Shown here: piece after piece, positions 63,391-64,000 of the stretch
Numbering within the stretch: the first letter of the stretch is position 1
How the letters are laid out: each line of letters begins with the position of its first letter
Source: Marichromatium gracile
GTDB taxonomy: Bacteria; Pseudomonadota; Gammaproteobacteria; Chromatiales; Chromatiaceae
Length of the DNA: 64,000 nucleotides
Direction: 5' to 3'
Assembly (NCBI RefSeq): GCF_004343155.1
Contig: NZ_SMDC01000003.1
Coordinates: 1-64,000 of the forward strand
Notes under the pieces: model-generated
Seen by the model: the letters and a program-made list of their open reading frames with translations, nothing else
What the model was told of the DNA's origin: nothing
Databases searched by the model: none
Program-made: the position numbers and the translations under genes

Positions 63391-64000
63391 CTAGGGTCTG
63401 GATCCGGGGCCGGGCGGGTCGGGGCGGTCGAGACGGATCGCCCGCGCCTGCCGGTCGATGAAGTCGACGCCGGCGTCATAGCCACGGATACGTAGGATCT
63501 GGTGGCGCACTGCCGCTTCCACCAGGATGGCCAGGTTGCGTCCCGGCGCCACCGGCATGGTGATGGTCGGGATCGCCACCCCGAGCACGTCGGTTGCCGA
63601 GAGGCTGCCGGTGAGCCGGTCGAGACCGGCGATCTGTTGCTGGTCGAGGGGTTGCAGATCGATGATCAGGTTCAGCGTCTTGCTGCGCTGGACCGCGCCC
63701 TCGCCGAACATCGCGCGGATGTTGAGGATACCCAGCCCGCGCACCTCGAGGAAGTCCCGCAGGGTCTCCGGGCAGGTGCCCTCGATGGCCTCCGGGGCGA
63801 TGCGCGCGAAGCGCGGCGCGTCGTCGGCGATGAGCCGATGACCGCGGGTGATCAGGTCGAGCGCCAGCTCGCTCTTGCCCACCGCCGGATCGCCGACCAG
63901 CAATACCCCCATCCCCAGCACCTCGATGAAGACGCCGTGCAGGGTCTGGCGCTCGGCCAGGGCGTGGGTGAGAAAATAGCGCAGGTGGTTGATCAGCTCC
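63391..64000 (-). CDS. hprK: HPr kinase/phosphorylase, 5' end outside window
   Basis: Partial: about 200 C-terminal residues. The frame remains open to the window edge (ELINHLRYFLTHALAERQ, then LHGVFIEVLGMGVLLVGDPAVGKSELAL), so the N-terminal domain lies beyond 64000. Walker A is GDPAVGKS; the HprK signature LEVRGLGILNIRAMFGEGAV and the C-terminal helix region are present. It phosphorylates and dephosphorylates HPr at S46. Confidence 0.95.
   Translation of the reverse strand, partial: ELINHLRYFLTHALAERQTLHGVFIEVLGMGVLLVGDPAVGKSELALDLITRGHRLIADDAPRFARIAPEAIEGTCPETLRDFLEVRGLGILNIRAMFGEGAVQRSKTLNLIIDLQPLDQQQIAGLDRLTGSLSATDVLGVAIPTITMPVAPGRNLAILVEAAVRHQILRIRGYDAGVDFIDRQARAIRLDRPDPPGPGSRP

Overview
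The window is GC-rich, densely packed gammaproteobacterial chromosome. The best match I can infer is a purple sulfur bacterium of the Chromatiaceae (Allochromatium/Marichromatium/Thiocapsa type). The main reason is the PHA locus: a class III synthase pair phaC-phaE divergent from phaA-phaR-phaP-phaB, the order known from Allochromatium vinosum. A petABC operon followed by sspAB, the speD/OsmC/crp neighbourhood and the hprK-rapZ-EIIA-HPr-EI-mgtE block are also typical of gammaproteobacteria. No photosynthesis gene lies in the window, so the family assignment is inference.

Layout. 1-4.6 kb: a 13-copy heptamer array, a DegT-family aminotransferase, thiC under a TPP riboswitch, and an unknown CxxC protein. 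4.6-10.5 kb: the polyhydroxyalkanoate locus, with an identical 16-bp motif in the divergent phaE/phaA promoter region and on the phaP promoter. 10.5-26.1 kb: an exopolysaccharide locus (initiating sugar transferase, Wzx flippase, Wzy polymerase, Wzz/GumC-like protein, Wza export lipoprotein, BY-kinase, three glycosyltransferases, a periplasmic lyase-like protein) plus an HprK-like/asparagine-synthetase-like pair. The BY-kinase carries an unusual N-terminal domain that looks like an IS481-type transposase core in which all three catalytic acidic residues appear to be lost. 26.4-31.6 kb: Nif3-like protein, petABC, sspAB. 31.6-47.6 kb: housekeeping and hypothetical genes (DUF3301, PerM-like, TraB-like, YqiA, small envelope proteins, two retropepsin-like proteases flanking rnk, DUF3422, SUMF1-domain protein, PfkB kinase, Tas-like reductase, djlA). 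48-54 kb: rpe-gph, then trpEGDC preceded by a Trp-rich leader peptide. 54-56.5 kb: crp, OsmC, speD. 57-64 kb: phosphohexomutase, mgtE, and a PTS-type phosphorelay with RapZ and HPr kinase, the last cut by the window end.

A recurring non-coding theme is a family of intergenic 7-bp arrays that all reduce to (CAGCNNN)n or a CAG-initial degenerate form. They usually sit beside imperfect palindromic arms containing GAACCGCAAAG. They occur at about 4.4, 47.6-48.1 and 56.5-57.1 kb, and an array alone lies at the left edge.

All product calls come from reading motifs and remembered family features. No database search was run.
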